A stretch of DNA of 64,000 nt from Hyphomicrobium sp. 12-62-95 (GTDB lineage: Bacteria > Pseudomonadota > Alphaproteobacteria > Rhizobiales > Hyphomicrobiaceae). The DNA lies in contig NCCZ01000005.1 of assembly GCA_002279935.1 (NCBI GenBank), positions 62,001-126,000 of the forward strand. The letters run 5' to 3'. Position numbers and translations under genes: made by a program. The stretch's first letter is position 1. Each line of letters begins with the position of its first letter. This document shows, piece after piece, positions 8,107 through 16,998 of the stretch. Below the pieces are notes generated by a model that ran no database searches, was not told the DNA's origin, and saw nothing but the letters and a program-made list of their open reading frames with translations.

Positions 8107-9450
8107 TCAAGCCGACTGGGAAACTTTCAGTGGCAATACCGCAGTAGCCGACAAGCCACCTTCTCTGCGGTTTGCAAGTCGCAACGTTCCGCCGTGGGCT
8201 GTGATCACACTCAGTGCGACCGTGAGACCCAGTCCTGTTCCGCCCGTATCGCGACTGCGTGAGGTCTCCACACGGTAGAATGGCGCGTACACCTTGTCGA
8301 GCTGGTCTCTAGGAATTCCGGGTCCGTCATCCTCAATCACGATTGTTAGGTTTTGAGCTGTCGCATTTACTTTGACACGAGCAGCCGTCCCGTACTTGAT
8401 CGCATTGCCGATGAGGTTTGTGAAAGCCCGCTTTAGAGCCAAGCGCCGGCCACTGAGGACCGATTTCCCCTGCTGATCCAAAGTCACGGTAAATCCGCAA
8501 TCTGAAAAATCGTCACAGATGGTCCCGATGAGCACGCCCAGATCCAATCGCTGAAGCTCTTCGCCCGTGTGGTCGCTTTTGAGGAACTCAAGCGACGAGT
8601 CAATCATCTGGATCATGTCATCGAGATCAGCCTCCAAATCCCGACGGCTGTCGCCGTCCTTGACATCCTCGACGCGGAGCCGCATCCGAGCCAACGGCGA
8701 TTTGAGGTCATGCGATACAGCCGCCAGCATCAGCGTTCGCTCATCGACGAGCTTTTTGACGCGTTGTTGCATTTCGTTGAACGCGGTTGCCAGCTCACGC
8801 ACTTCCCTCGGGCCGTCAACCGGGATCGGTTGCGGTTCACTTGCTACATAGACGCGTTGTGCTTCAGACGCGCACTTGCGAATAGGCCGCGTGACGCTGC
8901 CGGCCATTCCAAGCGCGATACCTAGAACGCCGAGCGCCATCAGAGCGGTCGAAATGACGATGGCCCGCATAGAGGAATGCGGACCTTCGAAGATCGCTAT
9001 GTTGGTATTCACCCACCCGGCGTCTGCCAACTTCATCGACACCAGCGTCAAATGCGGATCGGTCCGATTGCCCGTACCTTTGGTTGGTGCACCGACTACG
9101 AGTGACTGCTGTGTGGCATTGGGCATGCGCTTGGCAAGTTCATCGCGAATATCGGCGAATCCACGTGTCGAGACAGCGGGCGCAACAGCGAGTGGCACGG
9201 AGCTATAGTGCACCTCAAGAGCGCCACCCGACAGCGTGTGCGCCGTCGCCTCCCGATCCTCAGGTGGCAGAGCACTTAATGTCGATTGGATTGCTATCAG
9301 GCGCTCAGCGGTTCGCGCAGCGTTGGTCAATCCCACTTCTGAATCGAGACCAAACTGATAAGCCCCAATGCTTACGAGATGCAGCGTCACGAGCCCAAAC
9401 AACAGAACGGAGATGGTGCGCCCGGCAATCGTGTCTGGAAGGATCCGCAT
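8107..9450 (-). CDS. Sensor histidine kinase (copper-type two-component system)
   Basis: A 447-residue membrane kinase: transmembrane segment 1 (about 11-30), a periplasmic sensor region (about 31-160), segment 2 (163-185), HAMP linker, H-box with the phosphorylated His247 (AAVSHDLKSPLARMR), and a HATPase domain with the N box (NLIGNAIKYG), DDGPGIP and GGTGLGLTV. It should phosphorylate the OmpR-type regulator encoded at 10363-11133. It overlaps nothing but follows the COG4705 pseudogene by 10 bases, so regulator, COG4705 gene and kinase form one operon. Copper sensing is inferred from the CusF, cupredoxin and oxidase genes next door. Confidence 0.92.
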   Translation of the reverse strand: MRILPDTIAGRTISVLLFGLVTLHLVSIGAYQFGLDSEVGLTNAARTAERLIAIQSTLSALPPEDREATAHTLSGGALEVHYSSVPLAVAPAVSTRGFADIRDELAKRMPNATQQSLVVGAPTKGTGNRTDPHLTLVSMKLADAGWVNTNIAIFEGPHSSMRAIVISTALMALGVLGIALGMAGSVTRPIRKCASEAQRVYVASEPQPIPVDGPREVRELATAFNEMQQRVKKLVDERTLMLAAVSHDLKSPLARMRLRVEDVKDGDSRRDLEADLDDMIQMIDSSLEFLKSDHTGEELQRLDLGVLIGTICDDFSDCGFTVTLDQQGKSVLSGRRLALKRAFTNLIGNAIKYGTAARVKVNATAQNLTIVIEDDGPGIPRDQLDKVYAPFYRVETSRSRDTGGTGLGLTVALSVITAHGGTLRLANRREGGLSATAVLPLKVSQSA

Positions 9451-9460
9451 GTCTTACGCC

Positions 9461-10228
9461 CTAACTCGCTTCGTTAGATGTGGTCTTGGCAGCTTGGACG
9501 GAACCAAAGAGCACGACGCCGAGGAGCGCCGACGTGATGAATGAAGAATAGCCCCTCGGCAGATCAAGACCGCCATCGGCAATCGGTTTAGTCAAGAAAT
9601 CTCCAAATGTCGCGCCGAACGGCCGCGTGAACACGAACGCAATCCAGAAAAGAAAGACGTCGTTGATTGACGTCAGGTAGTGCAACGCGACGACCAATAG
9701 AATGATGTCGGCGGTGACCGCTGCGCCCTGCAGGTAGTGCAGTCCGGCGTCGGAGACGAGATAGTCCCCAAAAGCAATGCCGAGACTGTTCGAGAAAACG
9801 ACAGCCACCCAAAAGAGGATCTCCACGTCTTTCTTGACGATCGGATAGACCCTCAGATTGCCCTCCCGATAGTACCAGAGCGAAAGCGTTGCCAGCAAAC
9901 CTGTTACGAGAATAACCGATCCTACCGTGTATCCGAGACCCAACGAGCGATCCATGAAATCCGAGACTTCAGTACCGGCCGTGGTGGTTGCAATGAGGGC
10001 GGTCCAAAACAGGGCCGGATGAAACTGTTCGCGACTGATCTGGAATAGCAGTACAACCGCAAGCGCTGAGAACGTGACGGCTAATTCGACGTAATATCGA
10101 GCGCCGAGCGTCGTTGAGATTTAATCACCCGCCGTCTCTCCAAGAGTCGTGGCGAGAATTTTCATAATCCAAAAGAGAGCAGTGACTTTTGCGATTTTGC
10201 CGATCGTCTCGGACGAAAGCTAGCTCAT
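9461..10228 (-). pseudogene. COG4705-type membrane protein gene with two nonsense mutations
   Basis: Reading from ATG 10228 gives a full COG4705-like protein (KIAKVTALFWIMKILATTLG, later GTEVSDFMDRSLGLGYTVG and FTRPFGATFGDFLTKP), a multi-pass membrane family of unknown function found in Rhizobiales. The frame is intact but interrupted by TAG at 10220-10222 (codon 3) and TAA at 10121-10123 (after GETAGD). Each could come from a single base change (CAG to TAG, TTA or TTG to TAA). The part from ATG 9955 is open for 164 residues and might still be translated, but it lacks the first two membrane segments. Confidence 0.82.
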
Positions 10229-10362
10229 TTCGGTCCGGTTCTTTCAGTCAATGAAGATGATGAGAGACACGACTGCGTTGACGCAATCGGATTGAATGGT
10301 CAAATCTCACACCGGCGATGGCCTAGCGATGGCAACGCTTTCACGATAAGCGTCTAAATCCA

Positions 10363-11133
10363 TCAAAGACGCTTGACCGACGGCACGAACATATAGCCTG
10401 CGCCACGCACCGTTTTGATTATGGCGCTTTCGTCCTCACAATCGAGTTTACGCCGCAGTCTGCTGATCTGCACGTCGATGCTGCGGTCAAAACCAGTTGC
10501 CACTCGATTGCGCGACAGATCGAGCAACTGCTCGCGCGTCAGGACGCGCTGCGGACTTTCAACGAACGCAAGCAGCATATCGTATTCCCCGGTGCTGAGA
10601 TCGATAACCACACTCTCGGGGTTCAACAGTTGTCGTTTGCGGGTATCGAGCAGCCAACGTTCAAATTCATAAGCACCACCGCTGGCTGGCTGAACGAGAT
10701 TGGGCGAGATCGCAGCTCTGCGCAGAAGCGCTCGCACGCGAGCAAGCAATTCACGCGTACTGAAAGGTTTTGGGAGATAATCGTCCGCGCCCATTTCCAG
10801 GCCCACGACGCGGTCTGTCTCATCGCCCTTTGCTGTCAGCATCATGATTGGCGTTGAGGACGTCTTGCGAAGTTCGCGGCAAAGATCAAGCCCCGACGGG
10901 CCCGGCAGCATCACGTCGAGAATGATGAGGTCGAAGACGACGAGCCTGAGCGTATCATTCATCTCGCGCCCGTCGCGTACGCCAGTTACCTTGTAACCCT
11001 GGCTGCGCAAAAATTTGGCAACGAGGTGACGCAATTGCCCATCATCATCGACAATTAGAATGTGAGCATCCGACATCGCGGCTGGCGGTGCAGCAGCGTC
11101 GCGATCCGAAGCGTTGTCAGTTGATTTTGACAT
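10363..11133 (-). CDS. OmpR-family response regulator
   Basis: A response regulator with an N-terminal receiver domain (ILIVDDDGQL acidic pair, phosphoacceptor Asp73 in LIILDVMLPG, conserved Thr in MLTAKG and Lys in YLPKPF) and a C-terminal winged-helix DNA-binding domain ending in a typical VRGAGYMFVP. The start is uncertain: ATG 11133 is given; TTG 11154 and ATG 11076 are possible, none with a good Shine-Dalgarno, and the roughly 20 residues before SDAHILIVDD look like an unstructured tail. It is the partner of the kinase at 8107-9450. Its likely sites are the TTGCG-GATTGTT motifs upstream of the surrounding copper genes (inference). Confidence 0.9.
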   Translation of the reverse strand: MSKSTDNASDRDAAAPPAAMSDAHILIVDDDGQLRHLVAKFLRSQGYKVTGVRDGREMNDTLRLVVFDLIILDVMLPGPSGLDLCRELRKTSSTPIMMLTAKGDETDRVVGLEMGADDYLPKPFSTRELLARVRALLRRAAISPNLVQPASGGAYEFERWLLDTRKRQLLNPESVVIDLSTGEYDMLLAFVESPQRVLTREQLLDLSRNRVATGFDRSIDVQISRLRRKLDCEDESAIIKTVRGAGYMFVPSVKRL

Positions 11134-11233
11134 TATCGATGTTTCTGGAGGCAATGGCGAAGGTACATCAGGGTGCTGTGAGGGAGTGCCGGTCGCCGCT
11201 GCAAATCGCAGCGGTAACCGGCATCACGTTACA

Positions 11234-11605
11234 CTATTTGCCCTTTTGGATGCTCAGAACAGTCAACTGACCGTTCACCTTGTCGGCCGTGAACTTCACG
11301 GTGTCGCCGGACTTTACCGCCTTCAGCAAGGCAGGATCAGAAGCCTTGAAGACCATGGTCATGGCATCCATCGAAAGGTTCGGTATCGCCTGATGATCGA
11401 TCGTGATCTTGCCCGCGGCTTCATCCACCTTCGTGATCTTGCCACTGACTGCTGGCAAGGTTGCTGCGGGTGCCGTTGCTTTCGCGTCAGTTCCTGCGTG
11501 CATGGCTGGGTCCATCGGCTTATCCGCCGCGCTGCCCGCCATGGCTGCGCCGCTCAAAAGGATCAGTGCTAGGGTAGCAGCCGGAGCCGCAAATGTGCGT
11601 TTCAT
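11234..11605 (-). CDS. CusF-like periplasmic copper-binding protein
   Basis: A 123-residue protein with a signal peptide (ending GAAMA), a Met/His/Ala-rich linker and a CusF-type OB-fold domain (SGKITKVDEAAGKITIDH). CusF binds Cu(I)/Ag(I) through one His, two Met and a Trp; here the His (TIDHQAI) and both Met (DAMTMVF) are present, while the Trp position appears to be Met. The family hands copper to Cus-type RND pumps in the periplasm. It is followed by regulators and preceded by a cupredoxin gene in the same direction, with a 36-base gap that suggests one operon. Confidence 0.85.
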   Translation of the reverse strand: MKRTFAAPAATLALILLSGAAMAGSAADKPMDPAMHAGTDAKATAPAATLPAVSGKITKVDEAAGKITIDHQAIPNLSMDAMTMVFKASDPALLKAVKSGDTVKFTADKVNGQLTVLSIQKGK

Positions 11606-11641
11606 GTCGTATGACTCCTGGATGTTGATTTCTGTGCCAGC

Positions 11642-12145
11642 TTACTTCGCGGACACCACGATGACGCCTTTCATCCCGGCTTCTGAATGCCCTGGGATGA
11701 GACAGGCAAACTCAAAGGTTCCAGCCTTCGAGAATTTCCAGTAAATTTCGCTTGTGCCAGCAGGCATGAGACGACGCCCATTCGGATCGGCGTGCTCCAT
11801 TTCGGGGTTCTTCTGCATGGCGATGCGGTGCTTTGCATTCTTCTCGACGCTATCGAGCATGAACTCATGGTCAAGCGTGCCCTTGTTGGTCAGCACAATC
11901 CTGACCTGTTCGCCGACTGTCACCGCGATGGATGAGGGATCGTAGGCCATCGTCCCGTCGCCCTCGGTCATCGCAACCTCGATGACGCGAAAGGGCTTTG
12001 ATGCGTCGCCCGGTTCACCCGCCGCGAAGACTTTATGGGCATGGCCGGTGTCACCCGGTTCGGCATGCGCAGTGGTAAGGCCACCCGCCACGGCCACGCT
12101 TGCGAGCAGCAGGGTGGCGCGGGCTCGTTTTGAGAAAGTGTGCAC
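11642..12145 (-). CDS. Cupredoxin-domain copper protein
   Basis: A periplasmic blue-copper-like protein. GTG 12145 has GGAGAG 6 bases upstream and gives a proper signal peptide ending TAHA; the longer frame to 12184 lacks one. The cupredoxin ligands are visible: His in TLDHEFMLDS and the Cys-His-Met set in CLIPGHSEAGM. Proteins of this type carry or store copper, or pass electrons, in the periplasm. It is the first gene after a copy of the putative regulator motif at 12224-12250, with the CusF-like gene downstream. Confidence 0.87.
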   Translation of the reverse strand: MHTFSKRARATLLLASVAVAGGLTTAHAEPGDTGHAHKVFAAGEPGDASKPFRVIEVAMTEGDGTMAYDPSSIAVTVGEQVRIVLTNKGTLDHEFMLDSVEKNAKHRIAMQKNPEMEHADPNGRRLMPAGTSEIYWKFSKAGTFEFACLIPGHSEAGMKGVIVVSAK

Positions 12146-12223
12146 GGTTATCTCTCCAAGGCACGCAGGGATCAGCCGATGCATGCTGTGCAGAAACAGA
12201 TAGCGATACCGTCCTACCGCTTC

Positions 12224-12250
12224 ATTGCGCGATTGTTACAAATTATTTCA
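12224..12250 (-). promoter_or_regulatory. Candidate response-regulator box 2
   Basis: ATTGCGCGATTGTT followed by ACAAATTATTTCAG. The first 14 bases equal box 1, and GATTGTTACAA plus TTATT are shared with the copy at 16904-16925. It lies about 80 bases upstream of the cupredoxin start, a usual place for an activator of the OmpR type. Confidence 0.45.
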
Positions 12251-12312
12251 GGCAAAGGGACGCGCGTCCAAGCATCTAAAGTTGCCTGACTTCAGCCTGA
12301 TCGCTACCGCCG

Positions 12313-12834
12313 CTAGCGATTTGCCTGCAATTCTTCAATCATTGAGCGCATTTGCGAAATTTCATTTTTCTGAGCAGTAATGATCCCGTCGCATAACTGC
12401 TGAACTTTGAGAACTTTGAGGTCAGCTTGCTCACACATCAAAATCGCACCGGCGTGATGCGGGATCATTGATTTTAAAAATTGCTGGTCAGTGACTGCAA
12501 TTTGTTCTCGAATGCCTAGCCAAAATCCCAGGAGCGCCACCAATCCAACGCCAGTGAGTATGAGATTCAGGCGCTTGTTGGGATACATAGAACCCATCAG
12601 CCAAATCTCGATTAACAGCATTGGCGCCGTCATGAGTCCGGCCATGTAGAATTGATTGAGATTTGGAACGACGTTTTCGAACACGTCGACCATGGCGTAC
12701 ATTAAAGCGAACATTGCAGCGTACGATATGAGCAGCATCGCAGCCAAACGGACGTAGGCGCCGGGACCGTGCCCATCAGATGGTACGGTCATTTCCGAAC
12801 CGCCGTGTTGCATTTCACGATGATGTTCGGTCAT
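12313..12834 (-). CDS. DUF305 membrane protein
   Basis: A 173-residue protein with a His/Met-rich N-terminus (MTEHHREMQHGGSEM), three hydrophobic segments (about 30-50, 60-82, 92-108) and a C-terminal DUF305 helical domain with the signature MIPHHAGAILMCEQ. DUF305 is a ferritin-like helical family often found in copper and silver clusters; the paired His and the Met residues are probable metal ligands. The membrane-anchored form seen here differs from the secreted DUF305 protein at 47309-47773. Exact function is unknown. Confidence 0.85.
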   Translation of the reverse strand: MTEHHREMQHGGSEMTVPSDGHGPGAYVRLAAMLLISYAAMFALMYAMVDVFENVVPNLNQFYMAGLMTAPMLLIEIWLMGSMYPNKRLNLILTGVGLVALLGFWLGIREQIAVTDQQFLKSMIPHHAGAILMCEQADLKVLKVQQLCDGIITAQKNEISQMRSMIEELQANR

Positions 12835-12928
12835 TGCTTGTTCGCCTTGTGCTCTCGTATAGCGCTGGTGACATTACGTGCGGGGAAGCTTTCGCTTCGC
12901 GTGCCGAAACATCGATCAAGTGGCCCGG

Positions 12929-14344
12929 CTAGTGTCCCAAGTGCCCGCTTGGCTTAACTGCTTTGACTTCGATCTCGGTTGCAGGAGCGCCATTTGCCGG
13001 CGCTGATGATGGCGTCGCGGGAGCTTGGACTGGATTTGCAAGCTTATCGGGATCGCCGGTCCATTTGTACGCCACGGTGCCTTCCGGGTTCTTGTACCAA
13101 CCCGGGTCCTTGTAGTTGTTGCGATCAAGTCCTTCACGGACTTTGACGACCGAAAACATACCACCCATTTCAACGGGTCCGAACTGAGCGAAACCAGTTA
13201 TCATGGGAAGCGTGTTGTCAGGTAGCGGCATTTCCATTTCGCCCATATCTGCCATGCCAGCGCCACCCATCGGCATGTAACCTTTGACGATCGCGGACAT
13301 GCGCTTCTTCAATTCTGTCTGGTCGACGCCTATGAACGTCCGCAGGTCGTGCCCCATGGCATTCATGGTGTGGTGCGACTTGTGGCAATGGATCGCCCAG
13401 TCTCCCTCATAATTCGCGTCGAACTCATAGGCACGCATTTGACCGACCGCACAATCGATCGTGACCTCGGGCCAGCGCGACTCCGGACGCGTCCAGCCGC
13501 CATCGGTGCACGTCACCTCGAAGTGATAGCCGTGCATATGAATAGGATGATTGGTCATCGTGAGATTGCCGAAGCGCACGCGTACCCGGTCACCCTTGCG
13601 GACGACGAGCGGGTCGATACCGGGAAACACGCGGCTGTTCCAGCTCCACAGATTGAAGTTCAACATCTGCGCAATGCGCGGCACATACGATCCCGGATCG
13701 ATGTCGTAGGCGTTGAGCAGAAAGACAAAGTCGCGGTCGACGCGCATGAACTTCGGGTCCTTGGGGTGGACAACAAAGAAGCCCATCATGCCCATGGCCA
13801 TTTGCACCATTTCGTCGGCATGAGGGTGATACATGAATGTACCAGATTTGGCGATCTGCCACTCGTAGACGTACGTCTCACCTGGCTTGATGTGTGGCTG
13901 GTTGAGACCGCCAACGCCGTCCATACCACTCGGCAAAATCTGGCCGTGCCAATGTATGGTCGTATGCTCGGGAAGCTTGTTCGTGACGAAGATACGAACC
14001 TTATCGCCTTCGACGACTTCGATCGTCGGTCCCGGTGATTGGCCGTTGTAGCCCCACAGGTGCGCTTTCATACCGGGTGCCATTTCTCGCACGACCGGTT
14101 CAGCCACCAGATGGAATTCTTTCCATTCGCCGTTCATCCGGGGCGCCAATGTCCAGCCATTCAGCGTGACCACCGGCTGATAGTCGGGGCCTGACGTTGG
14201 CATGACCGGCGCCTGCGTGGCGGGCGACGTGACGATCTGTGCTTCGGGCACAGCTGCAAACGCGGAACGTCCAGAGACTTTCGTCGCACCCAGCAGAGCG
14301 AGCCCACCGGTGACGGCCATCATATCTCTACGCGAAACGGTCAT
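12929..14344 (-). CDS. Multicopper oxidase (CopA/CueO-like), Tat-exported
   Basis: A 471-residue multicopper oxidase. ATG 14344 has AAAGGA 7 bases upstream and opens with a twin-arginine signal (SRRDMMAVTGGLALLGA). All four copper motifs are seen: HWHG, HPHADEM, HPIHMHG and HCHKSHHTMNAMGH, covering type 1, 2 and 3 sites. It probably oxidises Cu(I) to the less toxic Cu(II) in the periplasm, as CueO and CopA do. The Met-rich segment before the C-terminus (GGAGMADMGEMEMPL) may bind substrate copper. It lies 17 bases downstream of the TolC-like gene in one operon. Confidence 0.92.
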   Translation of the reverse strand: MTVSRRDMMAVTGGLALLGATKVSGRSAFAAVPEAQIVTSPATQAPVMPTSGPDYQPVVTLNGWTLAPRMNGEWKEFHLVAEPVVREMAPGMKAHLWGYNGQSPGPTIEVVEGDKVRIFVTNKLPEHTTIHWHGQILPSGMDGVGGLNQPHIKPGETYVYEWQIAKSGTFMYHPHADEMVQMAMGMMGFFVVHPKDPKFMRVDRDFVFLLNAYDIDPGSYVPRIAQMLNFNLWSWNSRVFPGIDPLVVRKGDRVRVRFGNLTMTNHPIHMHGYHFEVTCTDGGWTRPESRWPEVTIDCAVGQMRAYEFDANYEGDWAIHCHKSHHTMNAMGHDLRTFIGVDQTELKKRMSAIVKGYMPMGGAGMADMGEMEMPLPDNTLPMITGFAQFGPVEMGGMFSVVKVREGLDRNNYKDPGWYKNPEGTVAYKWTGDPDKLANPVQAPATPSSAPANGAPATEIEVKAVKPSGHLGH

Positions 14345-14361
14345 ATCGTGTCCTTTCAGCT

Positions 14362-15849
14362 TCAACCGCCTAGAGCGGTGGCGACAGACGAAGTCGGGGC
14401 TGAATCTCGGCCCCCAACAACGGCAGTGTGAAGATCAACCTTTGCAAGCCAGAAATCGCGTCGCGCGTTCACCGCTTGAATATTGGTATCGATGCGCGCT
14501 TTGGCATCAATCAGAAGTGCGAAAACGTCGATAAGCATGCCATTGAAGTTCAGCAGAGTTTGCTCGCTGATAATCTGCCGCAACGGCAGGATCTCACGAT
14601 CAAAATAGCGTACGACGTCATAAGTTCCACGATAAGTCTGATATGCTTGGCGAGCTTCTGAACGAACATTGACCGCCTTCTCAATCAACCGGTTGACGGC
14701 GGCCATGTAGGTTTCTTCCGCACGGCGTGTGCGCACCTCTCCAAAATCGTAAATCGGAATTTGGAAATCGACCTCAAAACCGCGCCAACGCACTTTCTCA
14801 GTTTGCTCGGTCGTCGTTCTTATCAGGCTCGGCCCCGGACCGAGCGCGTAGTCGACGTCCGTCACTTTGGTCTTCTCGAGGCGGCGAATGCCACGCACGT
14901 CGAGTACGTCGATGAAGCGAGTCGCATTGGTCAGCCCGAACTCCTTGGCGAGGATCGCGACTTCCATCCGTGCAACCTCAAGATCAACGCGGCACAACAC
15001 AGCTTCGGTTTCAATGTCGTCTTCAATCTTTGGTTTCGGTGGCAATGCCGGGAGTTTGATAGGAAGCTTGTACTTGATTTGCGCGCCCCAAAGCCCGAGA
15101 GCCTGATTAAGCCGCTCGCGCTCGAGACGCTGGTTTAATCGGGCCTGCGCCAGCTGTCCGCCCACTTCCGCTGTAAAAGCATGTTCACGTGCTTGGTCCA
15201 GCTTCGCCATACCGCCGGTTTCGCCGAGCTTCTTTGCAAAATCTGAAACCGTCTCAGCCGACATTCGCGACTGGTCGAGGAGTTTGACCAGCTCGTTGGC
15301 AGCGACTGCGCGATAGTAGGCGCGGCGGGAATCAGCCGCGACCCTCAGCGTCGCTTCAACCGCGCGTTTTTGTGCTTGGAAAAAACGATCTTCGGCAATT
15401 TCCCGTCGACGCGGTAGCGTCAGAAGGCTCAGCACGTTCTGCAGGATTTGCGCTTCAAGTTCGATCGACGAGGGCTGCACAAGGCGGGATAGCGTGATCG
15501 CCGGCGAAGGCGGCAAACTAGCCTCGACCATCATGGCTTCAGAAATGCCCAACTCATTGTAGGCGGCCTGCAGGCCGCGGTTGTTGAGCAGGGCGATCTG
15601 CACGGCGGTGTCCGCCGTCATGGTTCGCGACAGCAATTCAGCAACACGGGCGTGGGCGGCTGCCGCTTCATCTTCGCTGCGGATCTTGGTCACATGCTCG
15701 CCAATGGCGCCTGTCGTCATGTCGCTGACAACGCTCATACCGCCGTCAGGCGAAAAGTTGGCGCAGCCACCAAGGAGGAGGACCGATGTCAAAGCCGGAG
15801 ACACGACGCGCAACCTCGCAAACCCAAATCGTCGTCTGCTCAAAAACAT
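14362..15849 (-). CDS. TolC-family outer-membrane lipoprotein
   Basis: A 495-residue outer-membrane efflux protein. ATG 15849 follows a GGGGGGAGA ribosome-binding site; the N-terminus has a lipobox (LLLGGCANF), so the protein is lipid-anchored like CusC and OprM. Two tandem OEP repeats are evident, with long helical stretches (RLNQRLERERLNQALGLWG). Such channels form the exit duct for RND pumps. No pump gene is adjacent; the nearest candidates are the RND systems at 47.8-60.4 kb, neither of which has its own outer-membrane gene in the window, so this channel may serve them (inference). Confidence 0.88.
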   Translation of the reverse strand: MFLSRRRFGFARLRVVSPALTSVLLLGGCANFSPDGGMSVVSDMTTGAIGEHVTKIRSEDEAAAAHARVAELLSRTMTADTAVQIALLNNRGLQAAYNELGISEAMMVEASLPPSPAITLSRLVQPSSIELEAQILQNVLSLLTLPRRREIAEDRFFQAQKRAVEATLRVAADSRRAYYRAVAANELVKLLDQSRMSAETVSDFAKKLGETGGMAKLDQAREHAFTAEVGGQLAQARLNQRLERERLNQALGLWGAQIKYKLPIKLPALPPKPKIEDDIETEAVLCRVDLEVARMEVAILAKEFGLTNATRFIDVLDVRGIRRLEKTKVTDVDYALGPGPSLIRTTTEQTEKVRWRGFEVDFQIPIYDFGEVRTRRAEETYMAAVNRLIEKAVNVRSEARQAYQTYRGTYDVVRYFDREILPLRQIISEQTLLNFNGMLIDVFALLIDAKARIDTNIQAVNARRDFWLAKVDLHTAVVGGRDSAPTSSVATALGG

Positions 15850-15924
15850 GAGTTCTCCCCCCCCCGGTATTCTCACCAACTTTCACGTCCGCCCCCCGCG
15901 AACCCGACAGTCACGCGATCGGAT

Positions 15925-16245
15925 TCAGTGCTGCATGCCAGGCACTGGCGCCATGGCTGGAGGCTTTTCAGGTGCGGCGGGCGGTGCCTGCTGCGACGGC
16001 GGATCAGCGGGTAGCGTCCCAGGCGGGGCAACGCGACGATTGATGTCACCCCACGGCAAAGGCTCGACCGGCCGATAACTCTTAAGACCCGCGCCTATCG
16101 ATTGATAATCGCTGCTTGGCACACCAACGGGTTCGTCAGGCATCGGCCCAGCGTGAGGCCAGCCCGGCTGGCGGTCTCCCCAAGCAGTCAAAAACGAGAT
16201 CGCGACCAAGACGACCGCCCGACTCACCTTTGAAGGCGTTTTCAT
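15925..16245 (-). CDS. Pro-rich small exported protein
   Basis: A 106-residue protein from ATG 16245 (GAGGTG 9 bases upstream), with an N-terminal hydrophobic segment (VSRAVVLVAISFLTAW) and a Pro-rich tail (PPSQQAPPAAPEKPPAMAP) that ends GMQH. No family recognised. It is probably the first gene of the TolC/multicopper-oxidase operon; a 75-base gap separates it from the TolC-like start. A copy of the regulator motif lies about 85 bases upstream. Confidence 0.6.
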   Translation of the reverse strand: MKTPSKVSRAVVLVAISFLTAWGDRQPGWPHAGPMPDEPVGVPSSDYQSIGAGLKSYRPVEPLPWGDINRRVAPPGTLPADPPSQQAPPAAPEKPPAMAPVPGMQH

Positions 16246-16327
16246 CACTTTATCGCACCTCATTCGCCCGAATCTCTTTTGAATCTAACGGTAGCAGGAT
16301 TTTTCCGATCGACGGATTTCAGTGATG

Positions 16328-16342
16328 TTGCGGATTGTTGCA
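16328..16342 (-). promoter_or_regulatory. Candidate response-regulator box 3
   Basis: TTGCGGATTGTTGCA resembles boxes 1 and 2 (one base shorter after TTGCG). It is positioned upstream of the Pro-rich protein/TolC/oxidase operon. Confidence 0.35.
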
Positions 16343-16494
16343 GTGTCCATTCTGCACCGCACCTCCAGGCCGAATGTTGGCTCACGTGCGAGTTGCCAAT
16401 CTCCTGAATAGATGTTTCCAACGATGTGCGGCTCTCTGCCGATGAGCATGCGGAGTCGCGACCGAAGTCGCGGCTCCGCTACGTGGCACCTGAG

Positions 16495-16770
16495 TTATTT
16501 CGAGTCGTGTTTTGCGGGTTTGTCTGTGTGCCCCCCGCTCTTCTCTCCAAGGATTCCCTTGCAGCGGACATGCTCTGCTGTCATGGGGCCTGGTGCACCC
16601 GTCTTGTCCGCACCATGATCGTGTGGTGCAGCCGATCCCATTTTCTTGAACATCTCCTCGCACTTCGCGCGTTCTTCAGGCGTAGCAGCACTGACACTCG
16701 GTATCCAAGCAGAGACGAGAGCTAAGGCACCAAGCGCGATTATTCTTTTGGTTTTACTTGAAGTCTGCAT
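16495..16770 (-). CDS. Small periplasmic protein with His/Lys-rich tail
   Basis: A 91-residue protein from ATG 16770 with AGGAGG 8 bases upstream; the longer frame to 16827 has no support. The signal peptide ends VSA, and the mature part has CEEMFKKMGSAAPHDHG, a second Cys (VRCKGILGEKSGGH) and a His/Lys-rich end. The Cys, Met and His content and the position suggest copper binding, but no family is recognised. It has its own upstream copy of the regulator motif (16904-16925). Confidence 0.7.
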   Translation of the reverse strand: MQTSSKTKRIIALGALALVSAWIPSVSAATPEERAKCEEMFKKMGSAAPHDHGADKTGAPGPMTAEHVRCKGILGEKSGGHTDKPAKHDSK

Positions 16771-16903
16771 TTGTAAGTCCTCCTGGATCTTCATAAAGGC
16801 GGTGCCAAGTTGGCACAACCCACGCACGACTGATCGGCGTTAATCCCGCCGTGCAACGTCGACGCCAGCCTAAACTAGTGAAATCCTTCGGAAGGCGTGT
16901 TTC

Positions 16904-16925
16904 GCAATTGTTACAAGTTATTGCA
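16904..16925 (-). promoter_or_regulatory. Candidate response-regulator box 4
   Basis: GCAATTGTTACAAG then TTATTGCA; shares ATTGTTACAA, TTATT and CA with box 2 at 12224-12250. About 135 bases upstream of the gene starting at 16770. Confidence 0.45.
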
Positions 16926-16998
16926 AATCGCTAGCCGAGGCCGTCCTAGCCCCCCTAAAACTGGGCCATCATGTATCGACCCATGAGATGAGCGAAGG

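Noticed and set aside
8026..8262. Plus-strand frame starting TTG with a signal-peptide-like beginning
   Set aside because: It runs antisense into the histidine-kinase gene, whose domains are certain, and overlaps the regulator motif.
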